The notes under the pieces: model-generated
What the model was told of the DNA's origin: nothing
The model's database searches: none
What the model saw: the letters and a program-made list of their open reading frames with translations, nothing else
DNA from: Luteibacter mycovicinus
GTDB lineage: Bacteria; Pseudomonadota; Gammaproteobacteria; Xanthomonadales; Rhodanobacteraceae
Length of the DNA stretch: 64,000 nt
Assembly (NCBI RefSeq): GCF_000745235.1
Contig: NZ_JQNL01000001.1
Span: 620,001 to 684,000 of the forward strand
Reading direction: 5' to 3'
In this document: one piece after another, positions 1 to 7,297 of the stretch
Numbering within the stretch: position 1 is the first letter of the stretch
Layout of the letters: every line of letters begins with the position of its first letter
Made by a program: the position numbers and the translations under genes

Positions 1-1
1 C

Positions 2-280
2 GCGATGACCGGCTTCGCTTTCGCCGACATGTTATTCGGGCCGCTCGTTCCCGCCGCGGTCAATGCCATGGCCCAGGACGGCAACCGTGCGACCTACATG
101 GCCGCTGTGTCGGTTGCGAACGACATCAAGGACACCGTCGGGCCCGCGACCGGCACCGCGCTGTTTGCTGTCGGGGTGCATGTGCCCTGGGTGGGAGGGA
201 TGGCGGTCGCGGCGCTGGCGGCGTGGGGACTTGCTTCATCGATGAGACGCTCCCGGGGTCAAGACCGTCGTATCCCATAG
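2..280 (+). CDS. MFS transporter, C-terminal fragment
   Basis: This is the 3' end of a gene that begins before the window; the frame is open from base 2 to the TAG at 278-280. The visible ~92 residues contain a small-residue-rich helix (GPATGTALFAVGVHVPW) followed by a final hydrophobic helix and a short basic tail (SSMRRSRGQDRRIP), as at the cytoplasmic C-terminus of a major facilitator or similar multi-helix inner-membrane transporter. The substrate cannot be judged. The last 22 bases overlap the end of a possible convergent small gene. The MFS assignment rests on helix pattern only. Confidence 0.55.
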   Translation, partial: AMTGFAFADMLFGPLVPAAVNAMAQDGNRATYMAAVSVANDIKDTVGPATGTALFAVGVHVPWVGGMAVAALAAWGLASSMRRSRGQDRRIP

Positions 281-537
281 CGATCCCTCGCCCGCTCGAG
301 CGCCCCGTCGATTCCCTCCCGACGCCATCGTGCACAGACCAGGGCATAGGTGTGGACGAGCAGACCGGTCAGCGCTCCCACGCACAGAGCGAGAAACGCG
401 AGATCAATCCAGCGGTCCAGTTCGATCGCCCACTGCGGTGGGTGGGCGTGACGTGCGATTACGTGAAGGGTGCCGGGATGCACAGAAGAGACCTGCCCTG
501 CTTCGCCACCCCGATAGTGGGCCGCGACGCCCGGCAT
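259..537 (-). CDS. possible small membrane protein
   Basis: A 92-codon frame running towards the transporter fragment and overlapping it by 22 bases. Its middle holds one convincing membrane helix (FLALCVGALTGLLVHTYALV), followed by a basic, helix-forming tail (RWRREGIDGALERARDRYG). The first ~35 residues look less natural, so the real start may be a later GTG/TTG codon, and no strong ribosome-binding site precedes the ATG at 537. I do not recognise a family. It may be a genuine single-pass protein or a chance frame. Confidence 0.35.
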   Translation of the reverse strand: MPGVAAHYRGGEAGQVSSVHPGTLHVIARHAHPPQWAIELDRWIDLAFLALCVGALTGLLVHTYALVCARWRREGIDGALERARDRYGIRRS

Positions 538-671
538 GGTTACGCGAAACCGGCCACCCGCCCGTCCCTGCCACCCCGCGATTCGTCCCCGGACCGGCGA
601 TATTCATCCCAACAGGCGCGACAGCACGGACTACGCGGCGCAGGATCGACGGCAACCAAAGGAGACCGATC

Positions 672-2417
672 ATGAACCGCCGCACCCTGCTGAAGACCGC
701 TCTCATCCTGCCCCTGCTGCCCCTCGCGGCCAAGGTGGACGCCTTCGTCACCGGCGGCGGTCGCTGGCTGAAACCCGGAGCATCCGGCTGGCCGACCGAT
801 GCCGACTGGGACGCGCTGAACCGTCAGGTGGGTGGCCGTCTCTCGATACCGAAGAACCCGTTGCTGGATCCTGCCACCCGCGAAGACGCGCTCGCCCACA
901 TCGGCAACCAGTTCTACGTCGGCGATCAGCCGGGCCTCACGCAGACCGGCGCCTACTACCGGGCATGGACGTCGACGCCCAGCGCCCGTGTCCTGGCAGC
1001 CGAGAGCGCCCAGGACATCGCCACGGCCATCGCCTGGGCACGTCGACGCCGGGTGCGCCTGGTCGTTCGTGGCGGCGGTCACAGCTACCTCGGCGCGTCC
1101 AACGCACCGGACTCCCTGCTCATCTGGACCCGCCGGATGAACACCGTCGAGATGGTCGACAGCTTCGTGCCCAAAGGGGCTGCTTTCGGATCTATCGGTG
1201 TACCCGCGGCCCACGTCGGTGCGGGCGCCATGTGGATCGACGCGTACCACGCGGTAACCACGGTAGGCGGTCGCTACATCCAGGGCGGCGGCTGCACGAC
1301 CGTCGGGTGCGCCGGTTTCACCAACGGCGGCGGCTTTGGCAGTCTCTCGAAGGGCTTCGGCACCGGTGCGTCAAACCTGCTGGAGGCGGAGGTCGTCACG
1401 GCGGACGGAAAGATCCGCATCGTCAACGCCTTCCAGGATCCTGAGCTGTTCTGGGCATTGAAAGGCGGTGGCGGCGGCAGCTTCGGCGTCATCACACGCC
1501 TCACCTTCCGCACTCACGATTTGCCCGAACGGATCGGCGGCGTCCATGGACGCATCGAAGCGGATAGCGATGCGAGCTTCATCGCACTCGTCGCGCAGGT
1601 GCTTCGACACTTTCGTGAGTATCTGTGCAACCCGCACTGGGGTGAGCAGATCGAATTCCATGGCGACCGCCACATCGATCTCTCGATGTTGTTCCAGGGA
1701 CTCAGCGAAGACGCGGCGAAGGCGGCGTGGCAACCCTTCCTGGAGTGGGTTGCGGGCCGACCGGCTTACACGTGGGTAAAGCCGTTCTGGCTGAAGGCGA
1801 TGCCGGCGCGGCACTTCTGGGACCTCGCTTTCTACCAGAAGTACGGCCTGACCTTCGCTGTGCCGGACGACAGGCCGGGCGCGCCCGCTCATCACATGAT
1901 GTGGGCGGGCGATAAGGAACAGGTGGGAACGTACATCCATGCCTATACGTCGGCATGGCTGCCTTCGCGTCTGCTTCAGGACAATCAGGTGGAGACACTG
2001 GCCACGGCGATCGTCGAGGCATCACGCGAGCTGGGCTTCTCGCTGCATTTCAATAAGGGGTTGTTCGGTGCTTCCGCGGAGACGCTGGCGCAGGCACGCG
2101 ACACTGCGATGAATCCCGACGTGCTGGACGCCTTCGCCCTGGCCATCATTGCGAACGGTGGTGCGGCGGTTTTCGAGGGGCTGCCCGGCATGCATCGGGA
2201 CGATGCGAAGGCGCAGCAAGGTGAAGACGCGACGCGGAAATCGTATGCGCGCCTGACGCGCGTCGCGCCGGGTGCGGGCGCGTATTTTTCCGAAAGCGAT
2301 TTCTTCCAGAAGGACTATAAGAAAGCGTACTGGGGGACGAACGTACCTCGACTCGCGGCGGCCAAGCGGAAGTACGATCCCGAAGGAATATTCGGGGTGA
2401 GAAACGGGATCGGCTGA
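672..2417 (+). CDS. secreted FAD-linked oxidase, berberine-bridge-enzyme type
   Basis: 581-residue flavin oxidase of the PCMH/FAD_binding_4 family with a C-terminal BBE domain. The start is the ATG at 672, behind AAAGGAGA; upstream in-frame codons lack a ribosome site and encode unnatural sequence. The N-terminus (NRRTLLKTALILPLLPLAAK) is a signal peptide with an Arg pair, so Tat export is possible though the motif is not perfect. His137 in RGGGHSYLG and Cys208 in GGCTTVGCAGFTNGGG lie where BBE-like enzymes attach FAD through two covalent bonds. The last ~45 residues carry the BBE signature (AYWGTNVPRLAAAKRKYDP). Family members oxidise sugars, alcohols or alkaloids with O2; the substrate here is unknown. 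It stands alone. Confidence 0.9.
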   Translation: MNRRTLLKTALILPLLPLAAKVDAFVTGGGRWLKPGASGWPTDADWDALNRQVGGRLSIPKNPLLDPATREDALAHIGNQFYVGDQPGLTQTGAYYRAWTSTPSARVLAAESAQDIATAIAWARRRRVRLVVRGGGHSYLGASNAPDSLLIWTRRMNTVEMVDSFVPKGAAFGSIGVPAAHVGAGAMWIDAYHAVTTVGGRYIQGGGCTTVGCAGFTNGGGFGSLSKGFGTGASNLLEAEVVTADGKIRIVNAFQDPELFWALKGGGGGSFGVITRLTFRTHDLPERIGGVHGRIEADSDASFIALVAQVLRHFREYLCNPHWGEQIEFHGDRHIDLSMLFQGLSEDAAKAAWQPFLEWVAGRPAYTWVKPFWLKAMPARHFWDLAFYQKYGLTFAVPDDRPGAPAHHMMWAGDKEQVGTYIHAYTSAWLPSRLLQDNQVETLATAIVEASRELGFSLHFNKGLFGASAETLAQARDTAMNPDVLDAFALAIIANGGAAVFEGLPGMHRDDAKAQQGEDATRKSYARLTRVAPGAGAYFSESDFFQKDYKKAYWGTNVPRLAAAKRKYDPEGIFGVRNGIG

Positions 2418-2562
2418 GGCAGGTGCTATCCCGCCGCGCGCGGATCAGTCGCCTCACGAGTTCCGCGCAATTCGCACGCGAGCTCATACGTGTGCGCTTA
2501 CCGCCATCCGAGCAAGGCGCTTAGGCGCCCATCAAAAATGGGTCGATTACCGGAGTACTCTG

Positions 2563-3525
2563 CTAGCTGACCTGAACCGATGGCGTCGAGAACCATCGGT
2601 CAAAATCGCCGTCTTTATAAAGCGATGCAGACTCAATCTCGGAGGCTGGGATCACCTTCAGCCATTCTGTAGCATCGAAGGATTGAAGTGCACCGTACCG
2701 AGCCAGATTTTCCACGAGATCGGTACGTTCCCGAATCAATTGGCGACCATAATTCTTCACCCCCGCGATAGTCGGCTCATCCGGGGATGCCTCCGACATC
2801 GACCTCACCGCCCTCAGCACGCGCACGAGTCTGGCTATGTCTCTGATCTCACTATCCAACGACGCTTTTCGATCAAACGCGCGCTTTAATGAGAATGCCC
2901 TGTATTCCGTTCGAGTCTCCGGCAAGAACTTCAGCGAATCTTTGTCTCGTGTTATGGAGAACGCCGGAATTAACTGGATGTGCACCATAGCGGATTCATG
3001 CACCCCACGAATTCCGGAGATCAGACCGCAGTGAACCTTCCTCGATTTGAGGCAAATCATGACGAGTGAGTCATCAGAGACAGCACGGCGAACCAGCTCA
3101 TCGAGAGCGGTGACGTGCTCGGACATCTCGCGCCAGTAAGTCCACACGCTTACACGCCTGCTATCAGCTGGTGCCTTAAGGCGTTTCCGCCACCACAAGT
3201 ACCCATTCGCCGCATGCCCAAAAAACGCTGCGAGCATGATCGCCCCGAGGAACGTCATGCTGTAGGGAACGGGAATTGCCTGGTGGAACCAGTCCATCAA
3301 TTCGCGAAACCGGCCCTCTGAGGGAAGGTGTCGCCGTAGCGACGCGGCTATGGCGAACGCGATGCAGCCGATGCTGAAGCCTGCGATCACGCATGAGAAA
3401 AACAGCCGCTGTCCATCTGCGCGCGCCAGTCGAAAGCGCGTTCGATAGAAAATTGAGTTAAAAATGAAACCCGCCGCGAGCAGCGGCAAAATCCCTACTA
3501 GTGAAGCGCCACTAGATGTGCCCAA
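2563..3525 (-). CDS. membrane protein of unknown function, low-GC cassette
   Basis: 320 residues with a TTG start at 3525 behind AGGGAAG at good spacing. Three or four hydrophobic helices occupy about residues 8-25, 42-62 and 90-110 (FLGAIMLAAFFGHAANGYLW), followed by a ~200-residue cytoplasmic part. That part includes a beta-rich stretch (SLVMICLKSRKVHCGLISGI) reminiscent of a small barrel and a helical C-terminus. I do not recognise the family. Base composition is clearly lower in GC than the flanking genes. It follows the 89-residue gene at 3568-3837 by 42 bases, so the two are probably cotranscribed. The position just 3' of tRNA-fMet and the composition suggest horizontal acquisition. Confidence 0.75.
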   Translation of the reverse strand: MGTSSGASLVGILPLLAAGFIFNSIFYRTRFRLARADGQRLFFSCVIAGFSIGCIAFAIAASLRRHLPSEGRFRELMDWFHQAIPVPYSMTFLGAIMLAAFFGHAANGYLWWRKRLKAPADSRRVSVWTYWREMSEHVTALDELVRRAVSDDSLVMICLKSRKVHCGLISGIRGVHESAMVHIQLIPAFSITRDKDSLKFLPETRTEYRAFSLKRAFDRKASLDSEIRDIARLVRVLRAVRSMSEASPDEPTIAGVKNYGRQLIRERTDLVENLARYGALQSFDATEWLKVIPASEIESASLYKDGDFDRWFSTPSVQVS

Positions 3526-3567
3526 GTTCGCGCTTCCCTGTGAAAAACTTGCCGCCGATATAAACGC

Positions 3568-3837
3568 CTACTTTTTTCGGAGACGCTCTATCGATTGCAT
3601 CGCCTTTTTGCCCTCAGCCTCTGAGGTGTACAGGCCAGCATTGCCACGCACGTACAGGGCATCGCCCGAGACACGCATGGCCCGATCGCGTGCGGTGGCG
3701 ACCTCTTCTCGCGCGAAACTCTGAGCAAGTTTGACCAAGCTATCGACTCGCTGCTGGGTGCTCAACCCGAGACCAGCCTTCGACTGAGAGTCGAGTAACT
3801 TGAGTGTCGCTTTCTTAAACGTTTTGAACGTCGCCAT
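3568..3837 (-). CDS. small protein of unknown function, low-GC cassette
   Basis: 89-residue, lysine-rich, mainly helical protein (starts MATFKTFKKATLKLLDSQ, ends AMQSIERLRKK). The start is the ATG at 3837 behind GGGAGGAGC; a longer frame reaches 3939 but its extra 34 residues have no ribosome site. The C-terminal ~25 residues (ALYVRGNAGLYTSEAEGKKA) look like a short beta-alpha unit. No known family was recognised and there is no membrane segment. It is the first gene of the two-gene cassette, with the 320-residue membrane protein 42 bases downstream, so it may act with that partner. Confidence 0.7.
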   Translation of the reverse strand: MATFKTFKKATLKLLDSQSKAGLGLSTQQRVDSLVKLAQSFAREEVATARDRAMRVSGDALYVRGNAGLYTSEAEGKKAMQSIERLRKK

Positions 3838-3941
3838 CGATGCTCCTCCCAGCGACACTTTGCGCGCCGCCACTTGGTATTTCAATAGGCTGGGGGCTCC
3901 ACCGGCAGCAAGGATTCTCTGACAGTAACGTCGCCGCATAG

Positions 3942-3974
3942 AAAAAAGGCGCTGACCAGAGTCAGCGCCTTTTT
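3942..3974 (-). terminator. intrinsic terminator of tRNA-fMet
   Basis: A 9-bp perfect stem (GGCGCTGAC at 3948-3956, GTCAGCGCC at 3961-3969) with a 4-base loop. On the minus strand it is followed by six U residues. It lies 8 bases past the CCA end of the initiator tRNA. T-rich flanks on both sides would let it work in both directions. Confidence 0.85.
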
Positions 3975-3981
3975 AGAAAAC

Positions 3982-4058
<77 letters not shown>

Positions 4059-4240
4059 TCAGAGTCAGCAAGTATACGGACATGGCCGGATTCTTGCAAG
4101 CGTTCTGCAACAAATAATCGGGAAAGTTCGCATCGGCTCAGAACCAGGGCGTCACCCCGCCCTTATTCGCCACCCTCCCCGCCCGATACGCCACTACGGT
4201 CCCAGCCCATGGAACCGATCCTGTGGGCGAAAGACGCATA

Positions 4241-4271
4241 AAAAAGGCGCGGACCGAGGTCCGCGCCTTTT
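4241..4271 (-). terminator. intrinsic terminator of the nuo operon
   Basis: A 10-bp perfect inverted repeat (GGCGCGGACC at 4246-4255, GGTCCGCGCC at 4258-4267) flanked by A5 and T4 on the plus strand. Read on the minus strand, it gives a GC-rich hairpin followed by a U run about 30 bases after the nuoN stop codon. Confidence 0.85.
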
Positions 4272-4297
4272 CCGTCATTCATCGGGCGACGTCAGCC

Positions 4298-5758
4298 TCA
4301 GCTGGCGAACGCCTTCTGGCACCAGGCAAGCAGCGGCGACCAGGTGAAGCCCAGCACGAGCAGCGCGAGCGCGTTGATCGAGAGTACCCAGCGCGACGGC
4401 GCGTCGGCGACGGCACGCACGTCGGTGCCTTCCACCGGTGCGTCGAAGTACATGATCTTCACCACGCGCAGGTAGTAGTACAGGCCGATGATGGCGAACA
4501 CGGCGCCGACCAGGGCCAGCCAGAGGAAGCCCGCGTCGACGGCGGCCTTCAGCACCAGCAGCTTGCCGAAGAAACCGAACAGCGGCGGCACACCAGCCAG
4601 CGAGAACATCACCAGAAGCATGAGGAACGCATACCACGGCGAACGCTGATTGAGCCCCTTGAGGTCGTCGATCTCTTCGCACTCGAAGCCCGAACGCGAC
4701 AGAACGATGATCATGCCGAAGGCCGCGGCGCTGGTGAGCGCATAGCTGACCGCATAGAACATCGAGGCCGAGTAGCCTTCCGGACCGGCGTTGACCAGAC
4801 CCAGCAGCAGATAGCCCATGTGCGAGATGGTCGAATAGGCCAGCAGGCGCTTGAGGTTGGTCTGCACGATGGCGACGAGGTTACCGATCGCCAGCGAGAG
4901 CACCGCCAGCGTCGCCAGCATCATCTGCCACTGCGGCGCCAGGCCGGTCGCGCCACCGGCGATATCGCCCATGCCGGTGGACAGCAGACGATAGGCCATA
5001 CCGAACGCCGCCAGCTTCTGCGCCGAACCGATGAAGATGGTCACGGCGGTCGGCGAACCCTGGTACACGTCCGGGATCCACATGTGGAACGGAGCCGCGC
5101 CCAGCTTGAAGCCGATCCCGACGATCATGAAGACCAGGCCGAACAGCAGCAGGGTCTTCCATTCGGTGTTGACGATGGCGGCGTGGATCGTGTGCAGGTC
5201 GAGGCTGTGGGTCGCACCGTAGACCATCGACATGCCGTACAGCAGCATGCCCGAGGCCAGCGCACCCAGCACGAAGTACTTGATCGCCGCTTCCGACGAC
5301 AGCTGCGAATCGCGGTTCAGCGCGACCAGCGCATACGACGAGAGCGTCAGCAGTTCGAGACCGAGGTACACCGTCACCAGGCTACCCGCGGACACCAGGA
5401 ACATGATGCCCACCGTGGCGAAGATGGTCAGCGTGTAGAACTCGCCGAACGGAATCGCCCGCGCCTTAAGGTAAGGACGCGCATAGACGAAGATCACCGC
5501 GGTGATCAGCAGCGAAAACACCTTCAGCACTTCGGCCACGCCGTCGCGGATGAACATGCCGCTGAAGGCGGTGATGCTGGTGTCCGGCTGACCGCTGACG
5601 ACGAGGTACGCGCCGATCACCAGGACGAGGATGGAAAGCCAGTGGACTGCGCCCTTCTGTGCCGGCGAGAGCCACGCGTCCATGAGAAGCAGGACGCAGG
5701 CCGCCAGCACGAGGTAAACCTCGGGAAGCAGGATCAGGATGTCGTTGATACCAGGCAT
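4298..5758 (-). CDS. nuoN: NADH-quinone oxidoreductase subunit N
   Basis: 486-residue antiporter-like proton-pumping subunit of complex I, all hydrophobic helices (about 14). The start ATG at 5758 gives MPGINDILILLPEVYLV, the usual NuoN N-terminus; the frame's earlier ATG at 5821 lies inside nuoM. Conserved family segments are visible: YLGLELLTLSSYALVALNRD, GFKLGAAPFHMWIPDVYQG with the helix-breaking region around the key Lys, and AYSTISHMGYLLLG. Last gene of the nuo operon; it starts 13 bases after the nuoM stop codon and is followed by the operon terminator. Confidence 0.97.
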   Translation of the reverse strand: MPGINDILILLPEVYLVLAACVLLLMDAWLSPAQKGAVHWLSILVLVIGAYLVVSGQPDTSITAFSGMFIRDGVAEVLKVFSLLITAVIFVYARPYLKARAIPFGEFYTLTIFATVGIMFLVSAGSLVTVYLGLELLTLSSYALVALNRDSQLSSEAAIKYFVLGALASGMLLYGMSMVYGATHSLDLHTIHAAIVNTEWKTLLLFGLVFMIVGIGFKLGAAPFHMWIPDVYQGSPTAVTIFIGSAQKLAAFGMAYRLLSTGMGDIAGGATGLAPQWQMMLATLAVLSLAIGNLVAIVQTNLKRLLAYSTISHMGYLLLGLVNAGPEGYSASMFYAVSYALTSAAAFGMIIVLSRSGFECEEIDDLKGLNQRSPWYAFLMLLVMFSLAGVPPLFGFFGKLLVLKAAVDAGFLWLALVGAVFAIIGLYYYLRVVKIMYFDAPVEGTDVRAVADAPSRWVLSINALALLVLGFTWSPLLAWCQKAFAS

Positions 5759-5771
5759 GGATAGTTCCCGC

Positions 5772-7283
5772 TCAGACTTTGGTGATGGCCAGCTGCTCGA
5801 CGATCCGAGCAACCGAGGCATCCATCAGGTGGACCAGCGGCTCCGGCCAGATACCGAAGACCAGCACACCGGCGGCGAACGCGCTCAGCATGAAGATCTC
5901 GCGACCGTTGACGTCCGTCAGTTCCGCGACGTGCTTGTTCTTGACGTCGCCCCAGAGGACGCGCTTGACCATCCACAGCGTGTACGCCGCGCCGATGATC
6001 AGCGTGAACGCGGCGAACAGCGCGATCCACGGGTTGGCACTGAACGAGGCCAGGATGACCATGAACTCGCCGACGAAACCGCTGGTGCCCGGCAGGCCGC
6101 TGTTGGCCATGGCGAACAGCACGTAGAACGGGGCGAAGATCGGCATCACGTTGATGACGCCGCCGTAGTCCTTGATCTGGCGGGTATGCATGCGGTCGTA
6201 CAGCACGCCGATGCAGCTGAACATCGCGCCGGAGATGAAGCCGTGCGAAATCATCTGGACCATGGCGCCCTGCATGCCCAGGCGCGCGGCCTCGACATTG
6301 TTCGACTCACGCACCAGCAGGAAGGCGATGAAGATACCAAGAGTGACGAAACCCATGTGGGCGATCGACGAGTACGCCACCAGCTTCTTCATGTCCTGCT
6401 GCACGAGCGCGATGTAGCCGATGTAGCAGACCGCGATCAGGCTGAGGACGATGACCAGCCAGGCGAAGTGATGCGACGCGTCCGGCACCATCGGCAGGCT
6501 GAAGCGGAGGAAGCCGTAGCCACCGATCTTCAGCATGACCGCCGCCAGCACCACCGAACCGCCGGTAGGTGCTTCGACGTGGGCATCGGGCAGCCAGGTG
6601 TGTACCGGCACCATCGGCACCTTGATGGCGAAGCCCAGCAGGAAGGCGAAGAACAGCCAGCTCTGCTCGGTCATCGTCAGGTGCACGTTGGCCATGTCGG
6701 CCATGGCGAAGCTGCCGCCGGTCTTGTGATACAGGTAGATCAGGCCGATCAGCATGAAGATCGAGCCGAAGAACGTGTAGATGAAGAACTTCAGCGTGGC
6801 ATATACACGGCGCGGACCACCCCAGATACCGATGAGGATGAACATCGGGATCAGCATGGCTTCGAAGAACACGTAGAACAGCAACGCGTCCGTCGCGCAG
6901 AACACGCCGATCATCATGCCTTCGAGGATCAGCATGGCCGCCATGTACTGGTGCGGCTTGTTCTGGATGACTTCCCAGGCTCCCACGATCACGAGGATCT
7001 GGGTGAAGGTGGTCAGCACGATGAGCGCGACGGAAATACCGTCGACGGCCAGCGAGTAGTTGATGCCCAGTGACGGAATCCAGCTGAACGATTCGTTGAG
7101 CTGAAGCGTACCGGTGGAGGCATCGTAGGCAGGCAGGAGGGCAAGGCTGGCGGCGAAGGTGGCAACCGCGACCAGCAGCGAGATCCAGCGGGCGAGACCC
7201 GGACGACCGGCGCCGGCCAACAGCACCGGAATGGCGCCGACGACCGGGAGCCAGATCAGCAGGCTGAGCAAGTGATTCGACAT
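5772..7283 (-). CDS. nuoM: NADH-quinone oxidoreductase subunit M
   Basis: 503-residue antiporter-like membrane subunit of complex I, normal for the family. Diagnostic segments include the conserved Glu helix (LFYVFFEAMLIPMFILIG), the broken-helix region (FAIKVPMVPVHTWLPDAHVE) and YSSIAHMGFVTLGIF. It belongs to the distal pump module with NuoL and NuoN. It lies 14 bases downstream of nuoL and immediately before nuoN. Nothing unusual was seen. Confidence 0.98.
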   Translation of the reverse strand: MSNHLLSLLIWLPVVGAIPVLLAGAGRPGLARWISLLVAVATFAASLALLPAYDASTGTLQLNESFSWIPSLGINYSLAVDGISVALIVLTTFTQILVIVGAWEVIQNKPHQYMAAMLILEGMMIGVFCATDALLFYVFFEAMLIPMFILIGIWGGPRRVYATLKFFIYTFFGSIFMLIGLIYLYHKTGGSFAMADMANVHLTMTEQSWLFFAFLLGFAIKVPMVPVHTWLPDAHVEAPTGGSVVLAAVMLKIGGYGFLRFSLPMVPDASHHFAWLVIVLSLIAVCYIGYIALVQQDMKKLVAYSSIAHMGFVTLGIFIAFLLVRESNNVEAARLGMQGAMVQMISHGFISGAMFSCIGVLYDRMHTRQIKDYGGVINVMPIFAPFYVLFAMANSGLPGTSGFVGEFMVILASFSANPWIALFAAFTLIIGAAYTLWMVKRVLWGDVKNKHVAELTDVNGREIFMLSAFAAGVLVFGIWPEPLVHLMDASVARIVEQLAITKV

Positions 7284-7297
7284 ATAGCTCGTTTCCC

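Noticed and set aside
330..671. N-terminal extension of the flavin oxidase frame
   Set aside because: Extra 114 residues lack natural composition; a clear ribosome site and signal peptide mark the start at 672.
2418..3981. Direct repeat of the tRNA-fMet 3' end that would mark an integrated element
   Set aside because: I searched by eye for a copy of the last ~20 bases of the tRNA beyond the cassette and saw none, and there is no integrase gene.
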